Below, piece after piece: positions 48,140 through 59,879 of a stretch of DNA of 64,000 nucleotides. Made by a program: the position numbers and the translations under genes. Each line of letters opens with the position of its first letter. Position 1 is the first letter of the stretch. The notes beneath the pieces were generated by a model. That model was given only the letters and a program-made list of their open reading frames with translations. It searched no databases and had not been told where the DNA came from. The DNA comes from Hippophae tibetana (Eukaryota; Streptophyta; Magnoliopsida; Rosales; Elaeagnaceae): the NCBI GenBank assembly GCA_037013495.1, contig CM072811.1:38517452-38581451 (forward strand), written 5' to 3'.

Positions 48140-48619
48140 TTATAGGGCCAGGTGATGGGCCGAATCCAAGCCCATTATGAGGCAGTTCAACTGATGGAAA
48201 AAGATACTTCTACGGGGTAGGATGGCTCTTTGGGCTGGCTCATGGACCACTTCTGGAAGCCCAGGCACTGGAGATCGACAAAGCTTAAGCTCGATGTCCT
48301 TCATTGCTTCTCTATAAAACAAAGGAAGCAATGGGTTCTCTACAGTTTGGGGATTTCTCAAAGATTTCTTCGAACAGGTATCAGAGGTGAAGGAATCCGT
48401 GGATGGAGCTTCTAATTTCTTGAAGGTGTCATACGATCTAATCTCTTGATTTCCAAGAGAGGTTACGAGTGGTGAACTATGAGCGGCGCAAAGAGCTACC
48501 ACCTCAGCTTGCAATGCCTGTAAGATGGCATTGAATCGCTCTGAATCAAACATAGATTGCACGAAGAAATTAGATTCCTCATCAGAGTTTTCTATGTTGG
48601 ATCGGTTCCGGTCGACCAT
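48140..48619 (-). CDS. Gag-like N-terminal open frame of gene-capturing element
   Basis: The frame opens just inside the primer site. The second Met (MVDRNRSNIENSDEESNFFV, start about 48619) is a more likely start than the first (48643), which overlaps the LTR/primer-site junction. It encodes about 160 residues with an acidic start and a helix-like segment (SMFDSERFNAILQALQAEVV), as in gag N-termini. No recognised domain. It lies first after the 5' LTR, where gag is expected. Confidence 0.5.
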   Translation of the reverse strand: MVDRNRSNIENSDEESNFFVQSMFDSERFNAILQALQAEVVALCAAHSSPLVTSLGNQEIRSYDTFKKLEAPSTDSFTSDTCSKKSLRNPQTVENPLLPLFYREAMKDIELKLCRSPVPGLPEVVHEPAQRAILPRRSIFFHQLNCLIMGLDSAHHLAL

Positions 48620-48630
48620 GGTTGGAACCA

Positions 48631-48642
48631 GCTTTGATACCA
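48631..48642 (-). other. Primer binding site of gene-capturing element
   Basis: On the - strand TGGTATCAAAGC, one base inside the 5' LTR. It differs by one base from the initiator-Met tRNA site TGGTATCAGAGC. Confidence 0.8.
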
Positions 48643-48643
48643 T

Positions 48644-48998
48644 TGATACGAAATGAATTTAGAGGAGGATTAAGGAAGAGGAGAATATCAGAGGAAGAGA
48701 GGTAATTGATATAATATTTCTTGTTATCCCTTGATGAATTCATGTGGCTTTATATATAGCCATACATGAATGAAATTGCCTGAAATATTCTAACTAATTA
48801 TGTGGTCCTTCATTCCTTTCTTCTCGTCTGCCTTGTCACACCGTCCATGGTTCCTCTTCTGTGCTTAGTTCTGTAACCATGTGCGCCCAACCGTTGCTCA
48901 TGAGTGTTGCACTGCGCTTTGCACCGTTGGGATCCTCTTCTGAGGCTCACGCACCGTGTGTACTACGCCAAGTAGCTCAAGCATTTTTGCTCGTATCA
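48644..48998 (-). repeat. 5' LTR of gene-capturing element
   Basis: 355 bases, TGATACGA...TCGTATCA, closely similar to 45527-45900 with a few indels. Directly followed by the CAAAT duplicate. Confidence 0.92.
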
Positions 48999-49674
48999 CA
49001 AATCTAGAGTGTAGACAGATAGAAGGAGAAGAACATAATAGAAAAAAAATCTATGCCAAGATCTCTGCTTCGTTTTCATTGTTCTTCTATGCTTGACTCC
49101 TTCTCACCATTCCTCAACCTCAACCCACACAGAGAAGAAATAGTGCACGGGAATGAGGACTAGTCACCAAAGAAGCATCACCAGTGTGTCATAGCCATCA
49201 TGCGCAACAGACCCCAGTTCGCACCAGAAGCATCACTGTAGTAGAGACAGAGTAGAAGCCAAAAGCTATTATAGTCTTCAGTTTTCGTTAAGGTTTGTTT
49301 CTCCCTGCTTCTTCAATCTTGTCGTTTTTTGTATATGTAGTAAGCTGGTAATATTTGATTAAATAACAAGTTTGTTCTTGCTATATATTATCAATAAATT
49401 AGAAGTAGTTATTTTTTGGGTGTATTTGGGTTTCATTATATTTTGTGAAGCTCTTTGAATGTTAGTGTTTGTATCTCTATTTGATTAATTGTGGATTTTT
49501 TTTGTGTCGTCGTCAATGAAGTAGACTTTTCACATTGAAAAGTTGAATCACTCAAATCATTGTGTTTTATTTATTTTTCTTACTGTTTATTACTTTGTTG
49601 TTACCCATAATTATATATTTGTGAACCAGATTAGATCCAAACTTAGCTTCCGCTAGTGCTAATTTGTAACAAAG

Positions 49675-49685
49675 TGGTATCAAAG
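49675..49685 (+). other. Primer binding site of copia element
   Basis: TGGTATCAAAG, three bases after the 5' LTR. Matches the initiator-Met tRNA type with one change. Confidence 0.8.
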
Positions 49686-49819
49686 TGTTGAGTTATTATG
49701 TTATTTATTGGAACTGATCAAGTTTTCTTTTTTGGATTTATTTTGACCTTTTGGTTATCTAATTAGTTTCATATTTTCTGGGTTTTACTTATGTTTATTT
49801 AATATTGGTTTTTTCTACT

Positions 49820-52800
49820 ATGGTGACAAAATACAAAATTGAAAAATTCAATGGTAAGAATGATTTTAGTCTCTAGCGAATGAAGATATGTGCCATATTA
49901 GTTAAATAATGGCTCGTTAAGACACTTGAAGACAAGGAGAAATTGTCAAAAAAATTATGTGATGAAGAAAAGATGCATTTATGGAAAATGCTCTTAGTTC
50001 AATTCAGTTATCCTTGTCTCATGAGGTATTAAGCAAGGTTGGTGATGAAGAATCCCCCGTTGGGTTATGGCTTAAATTGGAGAATTTCTATATGACCAAG
50101 TCTTTGACAAGTCGGTTATATTTGAAGTAGTGTTTGTATACATTTAGAATGTCAGAAGGCACACCTTTACACGATCACCTTGATGAATTTACTAAAATTA
50201 TTTGTGATCTAAAAAATAGTGGTGTTAAAATTGATGATGAAGATCAGACCTTAGTTCTATTATGTTCTTTACCTTATTCATTTGAACATTTTATTGATAC
50301 CATGCTATATGGGCGAGATACTATTTCTTTAGAGGATGTCAAAGCAATAATGATAATAATAGTGGTTTATTTATTAGAGGTAGAAATCAAGAAAATGCTC
50401 AAGCAATAATTAAGGCAAGTCTAAATCCAAATCTAAAAAACAAAAAAGATAAATGTAACTATTGCTATCAAGAAGAGCACTAGAAAGTAAATTGTCTAAA
50501 ACTCAAAGGTAAAGGAAAATCTGCCACAACGTCTTTTGGTACTAATGATGTTGTTGGTTTTTCAGATAGTTTTGGTTCCGATGATGAAAATGTTCTATCA
50601 GTATCTGTTGGTTCTCCTAGTGATGTTTGGATTCTTGATTCGGGTTGTACTTACCATATGTGCCTCAGTCCCTTTGCTTCTTACCAGTCTATTGATGAGG
50701 TATTGTCTTGATGGGAAATAATGTGTCATGCAAAGTTATTGGTATTAGTACTAACGAATTAAGATGCATAATGGTATTGTTAGAATTGTGAAATATGTTC
50801 GCCATGTTCCAGATTTGAAAAAAAACTTGATATCTTTGAATACTCTTGATTCACAAGGCTATAAGTATATAGTTGACGGTAGATTTTTAAGAATTAGTAA
50901 AGGTACTTTCGTTGTTATTAAAGGGAAATTGTCGCATGACCTCTGTGCTTCAAGGTAGCACTGTTATTGGCAGTGTTTCAGTTTTGTCCTCGTCAAATCA
51001 AAATTCAGATACTACTCGATTATGGAATATATGGTCAGTGCATATGAGTGAGGTAGAGATGCCTATTTTGAGCAAGCGGGATTTTTTTGGTGGTCATAAA
51101 ACTGGGAAACTTGATTTCTGTGAGCACTTTATCTATGGAAAGCATCGTAGGGTCAAGTTTAGTATAACTATCATAAAAATGAAAGGTATTGTTGATTATA
51201 TTTATTAAGATCTTTGGGGTCCTTCCCGTGTTGTGTCTAAAAGTGGTGCCCAGTATATGTTGAATTTTATTGATGACTTCTCCCATCATGTTTAGGTGTA
51301 TTTTCTGAAGAACAAAAATGATGTATTCTTAAAATTTGTAAAATTCAAGGCTTATATAGAAAATCAAACATGCAAGAAAATTAAGCATTGAAGGACTGAC
51401 AATGGTTTGGAATTTTGTGAAAGTTAGTTTAATGAGTTCTGTGAAAGAAATGGCATAGTAAGACACCGTACTATATGTCATACACCACAACAAAATGAAG
51501 TTGCAGAATATATGAATAGGATTCTCTTAGAAAGAGCTCGTTGTATGCTCTTTCAAGCTGATTTGGATAAATCCTTTTGGACTGAAGCTTGTAACCATGC
51601 CTGCTATTTGGTGAATCGGTCTTCATGAACTACAATTGAGTTGAAGAATCCATTTGAGGTATTCTTTGGTAATCCAGCTAATTATTCTGATTTAAAAGTT
51701 TTTGGTTATCCTTCTTATGCTCATGTTAATGATGGTAAACTTAAGCCTAGGGCATTGAAATGCATATTTTTGGGTATCTTTCTAGAGTGAAGGGTTATAG
51801 ATTATGGTGTGTTGAACCCAAGTCATATAAATTTTTGATTAGTAGAGATGTTAAGTTTGATGAGTTTTCCATGTTGGAAAAGAAAAAAGAATTTATTATT
51901 GCAGGCAAAAAATACAATGTTAGTGAGCAGGTGGAGCTTGAAAATGGAGCTCCTAGTCAAGTGTGAGTGGGCATTTCAGATCAACTATCTATGGATGAGA
52001 TGGATGATTATGCCCATGGTGTAGCAAAAGAACAACATGATCAACCATATAGTATCAGTAAGGGTAAAGGAATACGAGAGATTTGATGCCCTCAGTGTTA
52101 CATAGATGCAGACTTAGTTTCTTTTGCAATGTCTGTGATAGAATCTATTGAGGTGCATGAACCTTCTAGTTATCATACTATCACTTGTGATGAGTCAGTT
52201 CAGTGGCTGGTTGTTATGAATGAAGAGATTGACTTACTTCATAAGAATCATACTTGGAAATTGTTGAAACCATCTAAGGGCCAAAAGATTATTGTAAACA
52301 AATGGGTCTTCAAGAAAAAGAATGTATACCTAAGATTAAAGAAGTTAGGTTCAAGGCTCATGTTGTTGCAAAGGGCTATTGTGAGAAGAAAGGTATTAAC
52401 TTCAATGAAGTATTTTCACATGTTATGAAACATAACTCTATTCATGCGTTGCTTGCTATGGTTGTATTTTTTGACATGGAATTAGAACATCTTGATGTTA
52501 AGACAACCTTTTTACATAGTGAGCTTGAGAAACAAATATATATGCATCAATCAAAGGGGTTTGTTATTCCAGGTAAGGAAGATCATGTTTGTTTATTGAA
52601 AAAATCTTATATGGATTGAAGTAATCCCCTAAGTAGTAGTATAAATGGTTTGATTCTTTTATGATTGATCATGGTTACTCTAAGAGTGATTATGATAGTT
52701 ATGTTTATCATAAAAGGTTCCATGATGGTTCATCTATCTATTTGTTATTTTATGTTGATGACATGCTTATTGATTCTAAGAATAAGTTTGAGATTCAGAA

Positions 52801-53697
52801 ATTAAAGTATCAACTTAATGATGAGTTTGAGATAAAAGATTTGGGTGTAGCAAAGAAAACTTTGGGAATGGAAATTTACAGGGATAGACAAGCCGTCAAG
52901 GTTTATTTGATTCAGAAAATTTATATTAAAAAAGTTCTTGAACGTTTTGGTATGAAAGAGTCTAAACCTGTGAGTACACTGTTAATTGTGCATTTCATGT
53001 TTTCTTTGGATTTATCACCACAGTAAAAAAAAAATAGTACATGTCTCAGGTTCCATATGCTAGTGTCGTTGGTAGTTTGACGTACGCTATGGGTTGTACT
53101 AATCTTGACATTTCACACATAGTTAGTGTTGTCAGCAGATATATGGGTAATCTTGACAAGAGTCATTGACAAGTAGTGAAATGAATACTTTGGTATTTGA
53201 GAGGCACTTCTAATTTTGGTTTGGTATATGATGGAACTTCTAATACTAGTTGCAGTGCTATTTGTTATTTGGATAGAAGAAAATCTCTGATAGGTTATGT
53301 CTTCACTCTTTCTCATTATACAATTAATTGGAAGGCTATTTTACAGTCTACAATTGTTTTGTCCACCACAAAGATAGAATATATGATAGCAACAAAAGCA
53401 ATGAAAAAATTCATTTGAATTAGAGGTTTGGTTTATGATTTGAGTTTATAGTAAGATACTTCTGTTGTATTTTGTGATAGTTAGAGTGATATACATTTGA
53501 CCAAGAATACTATGTATCATGAAAGAACCAAACATATTAATGTCATATATCACTTTGTTGGTGACATTGTGTCTCAAGGTGCTAATGTTGTCAATAAGAT
53601 AGTCACTATGAAGAATCCAGGTGATATATTAACCAAACTAGTTTAATCTAACAAGTTCAAGCATTGCTTGAACTGGATTGGTGTTTGTAGTAAATAG
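49820..53697 (+). pseudogene. Copia gag-pol polyprotein relic
   Basis: Starts at ATG 49820 (MVTKYKIEKFNGKNDFSL). Order: gag (to about 50410); a CCHC knuckle at 50454-50495 with TAG at one inner position but all C, C, H, C kept; a protease with intact DSG (WILDSGCTYHMC, 50637); GAG-pre-integrase with CEHF in place of CEHC; an integrase with DLWGPS, TDNGLEF and NEVAEYMNR (all three acids readable); an RT with WVFKK, LDVKTTFLH and FYVDDMLI at about 52750; and an RNase H ending in TKHINVIYHF at about 53530 and a tail near 53697. At least ten stops or shifts, including one in the RT at about 52300. The key catalytic residues are nevertheless mostly preserved. Confidence 0.9.
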
Positions 53698-53778
53698 TCA
53701 CCCTTCGAAGCTTTGGATGACGGTTATTTGGTAATCCCAACGAATTACATATTTGAAAAACTTGCTTCCTTTTAGAGC

Positions 53779-53790
53779 CAAGGTGGAGAT
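53779..53790 (+). other. Polypurine tract of copia element
   Basis: CCAAGGTGGAGA one base before the 3' LTR. This is the common copia tract with a few pyrimidines. Confidence 0.65.
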
Positions 53791-53791
53791 T

Positions 53792-54614
53792 TGTTAAATG
53801 TGGCCCAAACTTCAGGCCCAAAACCCATTAAAAATCCTATCAATTTTTCCTTGTATATATATTTCAATTATTTCTCAGTAGTTTTTGCATTCAGGCTAGC
53901 AGCTACGTTGGATAGAAAAGAGAAAAAAAAATCTGGAGTGTAGACAGATAGAAGGAAGGAGAAGAACATAATAGAAAAGAAGTTGCATCCAACTTTTTGT
54001 GTCATTTTCATTGTTGTTTTGTGCTCGACTCCTTCTCACCGTTCCTCAGCCTCGACCCATGCAAAGAAGCAACAATGCTTGGGAAAAAAGACCAGCCACC
54101 AAAAAGCATCACCAGTGTGCCATATCCATCGTGCGCAATAGCCCCCAGTTCACATGAGAAGCATCACTACAGTAGAGATAGAGTATAAGCCAAAATTTGT
54201 CGTAGTCTCCAGTTTTCGTTGAGGTTTGGTTCTCTCTACTTCTTCAATCTCGTCGTTTTTCTATATATGTAGTAAGCTGGTATTATTTAATTAAATAACA
54301 AGCTTGTTAATTTATCTTGCCATATATTAACAGTAAATTAGAGAGAGTTATTTTCTCAGTGTATTTGAATTTTGGTATATTTTTGTAAAACTCTCTAAAT
54401 ATTGGTATTTGTATCTCCATTTGATTATCAATGAATTTTCTTTGGTGTGCCGTCGTCAGTGGAGTAGACTTTTTACATTGAATAGTTGAATCACTTAATC
54501 ATTGTGTGTCATTTATTTTTATAACTGCTTATTATTTTACTATTACACATAATTATATATTTGTACAACCAAATTGGATCCGAACTTAGCTTCCGCTAGT
54601 GCTAACTTTTAACA
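53792..54614 (+). repeat. 3' LTR of copia element
   Basis: 823 bases, TGTTAAATGTG...TAACA, collinear with the split 5' LTR. A TATATATAT stretch lies at about 53855. The CT-rich and GC-richer block at 54030-54180 is shared. Followed by AAACT, the second target-duplication copy. Confidence 0.92.
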
Positions 54615-55202
54615 AAACTTTACCATAATCATAAAGACTAAGAGCAATATTGGGAGTAATATGAGTCATGAGTCCTTACACAATATATTCTCTATAATGG
54701 ATGATTTTCTTTATTTATCAAACTTAATAAGAAAACAAAAAAGGGTTGCCACCTTTATTTAGCAAATGATAAAAAGAAACAATATCTCCATCGTCACAAT
54801 TGGAATTCAAAAATTGAAAAAAATAATTAATTTTATGTGTTTAATGACTCAATAGTAGGCTATAATGTTATAGCAAATGGAAAAATCAATAATGGGAAAG
54901 AAGGGCAAAAAGAAGGAAATACCTTCATCGCCACAAATCCAATAACATATATCAACGAACAGAGGCGATGGAGGGGAGAAATGGATGAGGCATGTCCAAA
55001 AATGGAGGAACATGGAATGACAACAATTGGATGAGTGACGACACTTATTACGAGTAATGAACGGGAATGGTGCACACAGTAAAGAAGGGAAGATCTAGGT
55101 TTTCTGATGGATTTGGGTTTTGGTGCTTGACTGGAAGAAAGAATGTTTATTTTTTTCCACTTCTCCTCCTTTATATGTTATTTTTTTGGATGAGTGATGA
55201 CA
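54615..55202. other. Non-coding flank of copia insertion
   Basis: Flanking sequence with overlapping 65- and 71-codon frames at 54837-55075 that show no domain. On the - strand it looks like a possible 5' untranslated region (CT-rich, Kozak-less ATG), but no downstream coding sequence can be joined to it. Confidence 0.4.
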
Positions 55203-55655
55203 TCTATTTTTTTTACAACAATTGTAATTGCAATTAAATTATATTATTTAATATGATTTTTATGCTATTAATTATTTGGTCGATAATTGATCTATATAGG
55301 TAATTAAATATATTTAAAAGAATTATTTAATTATTTGTCTTGATTAAATAACATGCATAGTTTATAAGCAAAGATGTATGATTTTTATGTGTGATCTATA
55401 ATTGATAAACTTAATGAGTAGTATGCAATCTAATTGACATGAGAGTGTAATTAGGTTAATTATTATATGGTGTGTAGTATACTTGAGAGATGAATGTATG
55501 CAAGGATAGATTCAATGATCTAATAATTGATTGATAATTATATTAGGAGAATTTTAGTGATTCACATATTAAAAAATTGGAGGATTAAAGATTCCTATAT
55601 CATTTTCTCATATATATTTATAATTATTGAGTCTTATGATTTAAAATATTAAAAC
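55203..55655 (+). repeat. Athila-like LTR fragment
   Basis: Collinear with 43003-43470 and 60720-61165; shared blocks include GATAATTGATCTATA, TTTATAAGCAaAGATGTATG and TTAATGAGTAGTATGcAAT. Both ends are lost. Probably the 5' LTR remnant of the Athila relic at 57540-61300. Confidence 0.7.
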
Positions 55656-57539
55656 ATTTGATATTGAGTTGTTGGTGGTTGTACCATATCATGTGGTGGT
55701 GGCACTCTGGGGAGAGTTGGATTACTTTTGATCAAGCTATTATGCAGACATTAGAGTTGGCAGCTCAATTGTAATTAGGACAAGTTGTCACACTTAAGAG
55801 GTATTTGTATTTATATTTCTATTTGTAAATTATTGATCCATTTGTAAATTGCTTATTGTAGATGATTCTTATGAAACCTATGGATGTTTCCATATAGGTT
55901 CAAAATCGAATATGGATGAGTGCATATTGTGTTAATAAAATCAAGGTTATTATCAAATATATTCTCACATATAAGGTTTTGATTGTGATTGAAAATCGCT
56001 CTTTATTTCTTTATAGCTTTCATGTATTTATCTATTCTACTATCTATTGTATTGTTGTTTTTATATTTTTGTTTCCATTGTGAGTAAGAGTGTTATAAGT
56101 CCTTGAGGTGTTTGTATCATCTCATTCTTGATACATAGTACCAAGGGTAGATACTCAATATCAAAAAATGTAAACAAATAATGGTGAAAATAATCAATCA
56201 TTTTAAGTTCTATTCAAATTCTGTTTTATTTTCCCAAATTTCAATGGAAATATTTGATATATCGATAATATTGATAAGAAATTTTGGCTAAAATTTCAAT
56301 TCAAAACCCTGTTCTATGCAGATCACGAATGTTAAACTAAAATATTGAATTGTACATAACATTTTATGTTAATTTTGTTTAACAAATTTTTTTATAAAAA
56401 TATGAATACTGAATAGATCAAATTAAAAAAAAACAAAATTGATCAATTCAATTAAAATATATTGTAGCAAAATGATCAAATTAAAGGGTCGCGTGCTAAT
56501 TGATTGACTTAGTAAAATTGATGTACAGTTATACTTAAAAAGTAAAATACATACTTATAATTTAATTATTTCTTCTTTACTCAATAAACTTTGTGGTTCA
56601 CCTACTATCTACCAATAAGACTAATATTTTCTCCATTTTATATTATAGGTTCAAATCATACAATTACTATATGATTTATAAGAAAAACCTTTTTAGATAA
56701 AAATAGTTGTACCCTTCTAATTTATAGTCACTTTGTATTATTAATTATTACTACTAACTTATCATGTTGTATCGTCTCACTTTTTTCTACTAAAATCTCT
56801 AAGTAATTTACTTAACTTTACGTCGAAGATGGATCCTCTTCTATAGAAGCCCCTATGGTAGATTTTTTTTCTTGTCATTTTATTATAGTTTTTGTTTAAA
56901 TAAAAGCATTTTGTTGTTGTAAGGTATATTAATGTTTGATAATATTTGTGAATAAAATATTTAAATTTAAACTAGTTTGTAGGTATGTTTTTTTGTTTGC
57001 AATTTAAGTTGAAGAAACTTTTGAGCTTCAAGTCAATATGTTTTAGTTATATACTTACCCTTATGCATGTTAGAATACATATTATACACTTAAGAACAAT
57101 TGGTATATACATTAGTCGATCGATAATCAATCGGGATTGATCTATCTACTCTCGATTTTTTATTAATCATTACTAAATCGATCAAAAAGGATTTTGATTG
57201 ATTAACCTATTGGTTCGATCGAGCCTATTTAAGATTGGTCAAGTGCAAAAGTTTTTAACTTAAAATATTTATTTAAATTCCACTCAATTTATAAAATTAT
57301 CATTTAGTATTTTCTTTAATGAGCTTCAATGTTTTTAAAATATTCCCTAAAATATAGGTTAAGACATAACCTAAAATATAGGATAAGATATAACCTAAAT
57401 TATAGGCTAAAATATTGGATAAGATATAGCCTAAGAGATAGCTTAAAATTTCAATGAAATTACTTTAAAAAGAACTAATATTTAAATAGGACTCTTCTTG
57501 ATTGATAAGTACTATTATTCTTATTTGTAATAGAAAAAT
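55656..57539. other. Non-coding DNA between Athila LTR fragment and gag
   Basis: No gene. It contains an ATCGATCG-like cluster at about 57115-57240 and a tandem repeat at 57346-57450. Most of the first half of gag is missing here. Confidence 0.5.
57346..57450 (+). repeat. ~25-bp tandem repeat, 3-4 units
   Basis: Units of the form CCTAAAATATAGGtTAAGAcATAA repeat with small changes. The core CCTAAaaTATAGG is itself near-palindromic. Confidence 0.65.
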
Positions 57540-59640
57540 ATTTATCAATTACTTCCCACGCATAGGTATCAATCTGTGTATCACTGTGCAGTCAACATGC
57601 ATTGTTGATGCATCTACTAATGGAGCCTTGTTAGCCAAATCCTACAATCAAGCTTGTGATTTACTTCGGAAAATAGCTAACAATAATTATCAATGGCCAA
57701 AAGACAAAATGGAAGTCACAAGAATAGTATCCAGAATGCATGAGGTAAATGATATCATTGCACTTACATCTCAAGTGTCATCTTTAGTGAATCTCTTGAA
57801 GGCTTAAAACTTGCTAGCTAGTATAAACTAGGTCTAAGATTTAGGAGTGTCTTGTGTCTTTTGTGGGAAAGCTCATTTTTTTAATAATTGTCTAAATAAT
57901 ACTAAATCAACATGCTATATGGGTAATGTGAACTAAAACAATAATCCATACTTGAACACATATAACCCAGGACGAAGACAACATCCCAATTTCTCTTGGA
58001 GTAATAACAACAATCAAGGTAGTAATCAATTCAATCGTTAATCATTTCCACCACCTAATTTTCAACAACCACAAGCCCAAGAGAAGAAGCCACCTATTGA
58101 GGACAATACAAATGCTTTAATGGGGATGATGAAAGATTTCATCTAGTCATTAAATACAAAAGTGTCAACTCAAGAGACTTTAATTAAGAATTTAGAGACC
58201 CAAATAGGATAACTATCCTAAGCCATAAGTCAACGGCCTCAAGGTAACCTTCTAAGTGACATAATTATAAACCAAAGAAGAGAAGGTAAAGAGCATCGAA
58301 ACACTATAGCTTTGAGGAGTGGTATAACTTTAGAGGAGGAATATGAAACTCAAAAGGATGAGAAGGAACAAGTGGATAAACAGAGCAATAGAAAGAAAAT
58401 AATTCAGCCAAAAAAGAGCAACCTCTACAAACCAACTATTTCTTTACCTCAAAGACTATAAAATCAAAAGTTAGACACATAATTTTTAAAATTCTTGAAA
58501 GTCTTCAAGAAACTGCACATAAATATACCATTTGTTGGTGCACTTGAACAAATGTTTTCTTATGCCAAATTTTTGAAGGACATCCTGTCTAAGAAATGGA
58601 GGCTTGAAGTTAATGAAACAACAACCTTAATTAAAGGTTATAGTGTCATCCTTGCTAGAAAACTATCCCAAAAATTGAAATGTCTAGGTAGCTTTGACAT
58701 TCCTTACATAATTGGAAACATGAAATTTAATAAAGCACTATGTAACCTAGGTTCAAACATTAACCTTATGTCATTATCAGTCTTTAAGAGATTGGGGGTT
58801 GGTAAAGTAAACCCACTTTAGTAACATTATAAATGGCAGATAAACCAATTAAGCGACCCCATGTTGTACTAAAAGATGTACTACTTGAAGTAAACAAGTT
58901 TATCTTTTTGATCAATTTTATTGTACTAAATATGGAAAAAGATCGTAACATTCATATCATACTTTTTCTCCCATTCTTAGAAACTAGAAGAGGATTCATT
59001 AATGTATAAAAATATGAGCTTAAAATAAGAGTGCAAGATGAACAAGTAACATTTACAATTTTTAAAGCATTTGAACCCCCTGATATTGATAATGTTAACT
59101 TAAGAAAAGATGCTATGGATCATGTTGATAACTTAAAAAAATATGTTGAGTCGCCCACACTTAAGACTATTACACATGATGTTGTGAACAATGAAGTAAA
59201 CTCACCAAGAAAAAACTCAATTTGAAAGTATGGAATCTATGATTGATATTGTTGATTGTGTGAACTATTTGGAAGTTATACCTCCAATGTGTATACCTAA
59301 TGTGGTTGTGGAGAATTTTGAGATAGGATCTAAGCTCAAACCATCTATTGAAGAGCCACCACATTTATACCTCACAGCTTTACCCTATCATCCTCAATCA
59401 AATGGGCAAGTAAAAGAGTCCAATAAAGAGGTTAAAAAGATGTTGCAAATACATAAATAAGATGAGTTACGGTAGAGTGCTTATAAGAATGCCAAAAGTA
59501 CAAAAACAAAACAAAAATATGGCATGATAAGATAATTGAGCACCATGTTTTTAAATCTAAACATGTAGGATCTTTTCTCATCTTCAATTATGAGTATTTA
59601 TATTAATTACAAGCATGAAAAGCCCTTATTAATCTTTAAC
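57540..59640 (+). pseudogene. Athila-like gag-protease relic fused to integrase fragment
   Basis: Gag end (LLRKIANNNYQWPKDKMEV, 57660 onward), a CVFCGKAHFFNNC knuckle near 57850, and an asparagine-rich tail. Then an open frame (58495-58821) with FLKVFKKLHINIPFVGALEQ and a protease block KALCNLGSNINLMSLSVFKR, where the catalytic D of D-L-G-A-S is N. The post-protease linker (59031-59225) runs to EEPPHLYL at about 59365. The next codons read TALPYHPQSNGQVKESNKEV, the end of the integrase core. RT, RNase H and most of integrase are deleted at this join. A C-terminal integrase tail decays out to about 59640. Confidence 0.85.
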
Positions 59641-59879
59641 TAAGTGCATATTTATATTAATGGAGAAGGATATGAAAAATAGACTTATGAGACTTGTTAT
59701 AAGATTGAATTGATTAGCATGCTCATATAGGTTGATTTCATAAGTGCATTGTATTATATCATATGCAACACACACACATGGATTAATTCGTCAAAAAGAT
59801 TGCATATCCTTGTATTGATGTAATGTTGATTGATGAATATGTAAACTTATTTGTCATATAATTATACGATTTTTGAGGG

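Larger units (their letters stand above)
45527..48998 (-). mobile_element. Gene-capturing LTR retrotransposon
   Basis: 3,472 bases on the - strand, with LTRs TGATACGAAATG...GTATCA of 374 and 355 bases, a primer site and a polypurine tract, and a perfect CAAAT duplication (45522-45526 and 48999-49003). No protease, RT or integrase is seen. Instead it carries gag-like remnants at the 5' side and a fragment of a host M1 aminopeptidase in sense orientation in the middle. It is thus a non-autonomous element that picked up cellular coding sequence. It sits inside the 5' LTR of an already decayed copia element, so it is among the youngest insertions here. Confidence 0.9.
45349..49671 (+). repeat. 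5' LTR of copia element (split by nested insertion)
   Basis: The parts 45349-45526 and 49004-49671 together make about 846 bases, against 823 for the 3' LTR. The join is clean: sequence breaks at CAAAT (45522-45526) and resumes after its duplicate (48999-49003). A long AT microsatellite is present here and not in the 3' LTR. Confidence 0.9.
45349..54614 (+). mobile_element. Ty1/copia retrotransposon with both LTRs, nested host of a second element
   Basis: LTRs TGTTAAATGTG...TAACA, an initiator-Met-type primer site after the 5' LTR, a gag-pol relic, a polypurine tract and a 3' LTR, flanked by AAACC and AAACT as a near-perfect target duplication. The 5' LTR is split by the 3.47-kb element at 45527-48998; without it the element is about 5.8 kb, normal for copia. 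Gag-pol is collinear and complete in domain content but broken by stops and shifts, so it was probably autonomous once. Confidence 0.92.

Noticed and set aside
54837..55075. Overlapping 65- and 71-codon frames on opposite strands
   Set aside because: No recognisable domain and no continuation. A 5' end of a host gene was considered but cannot be supported.
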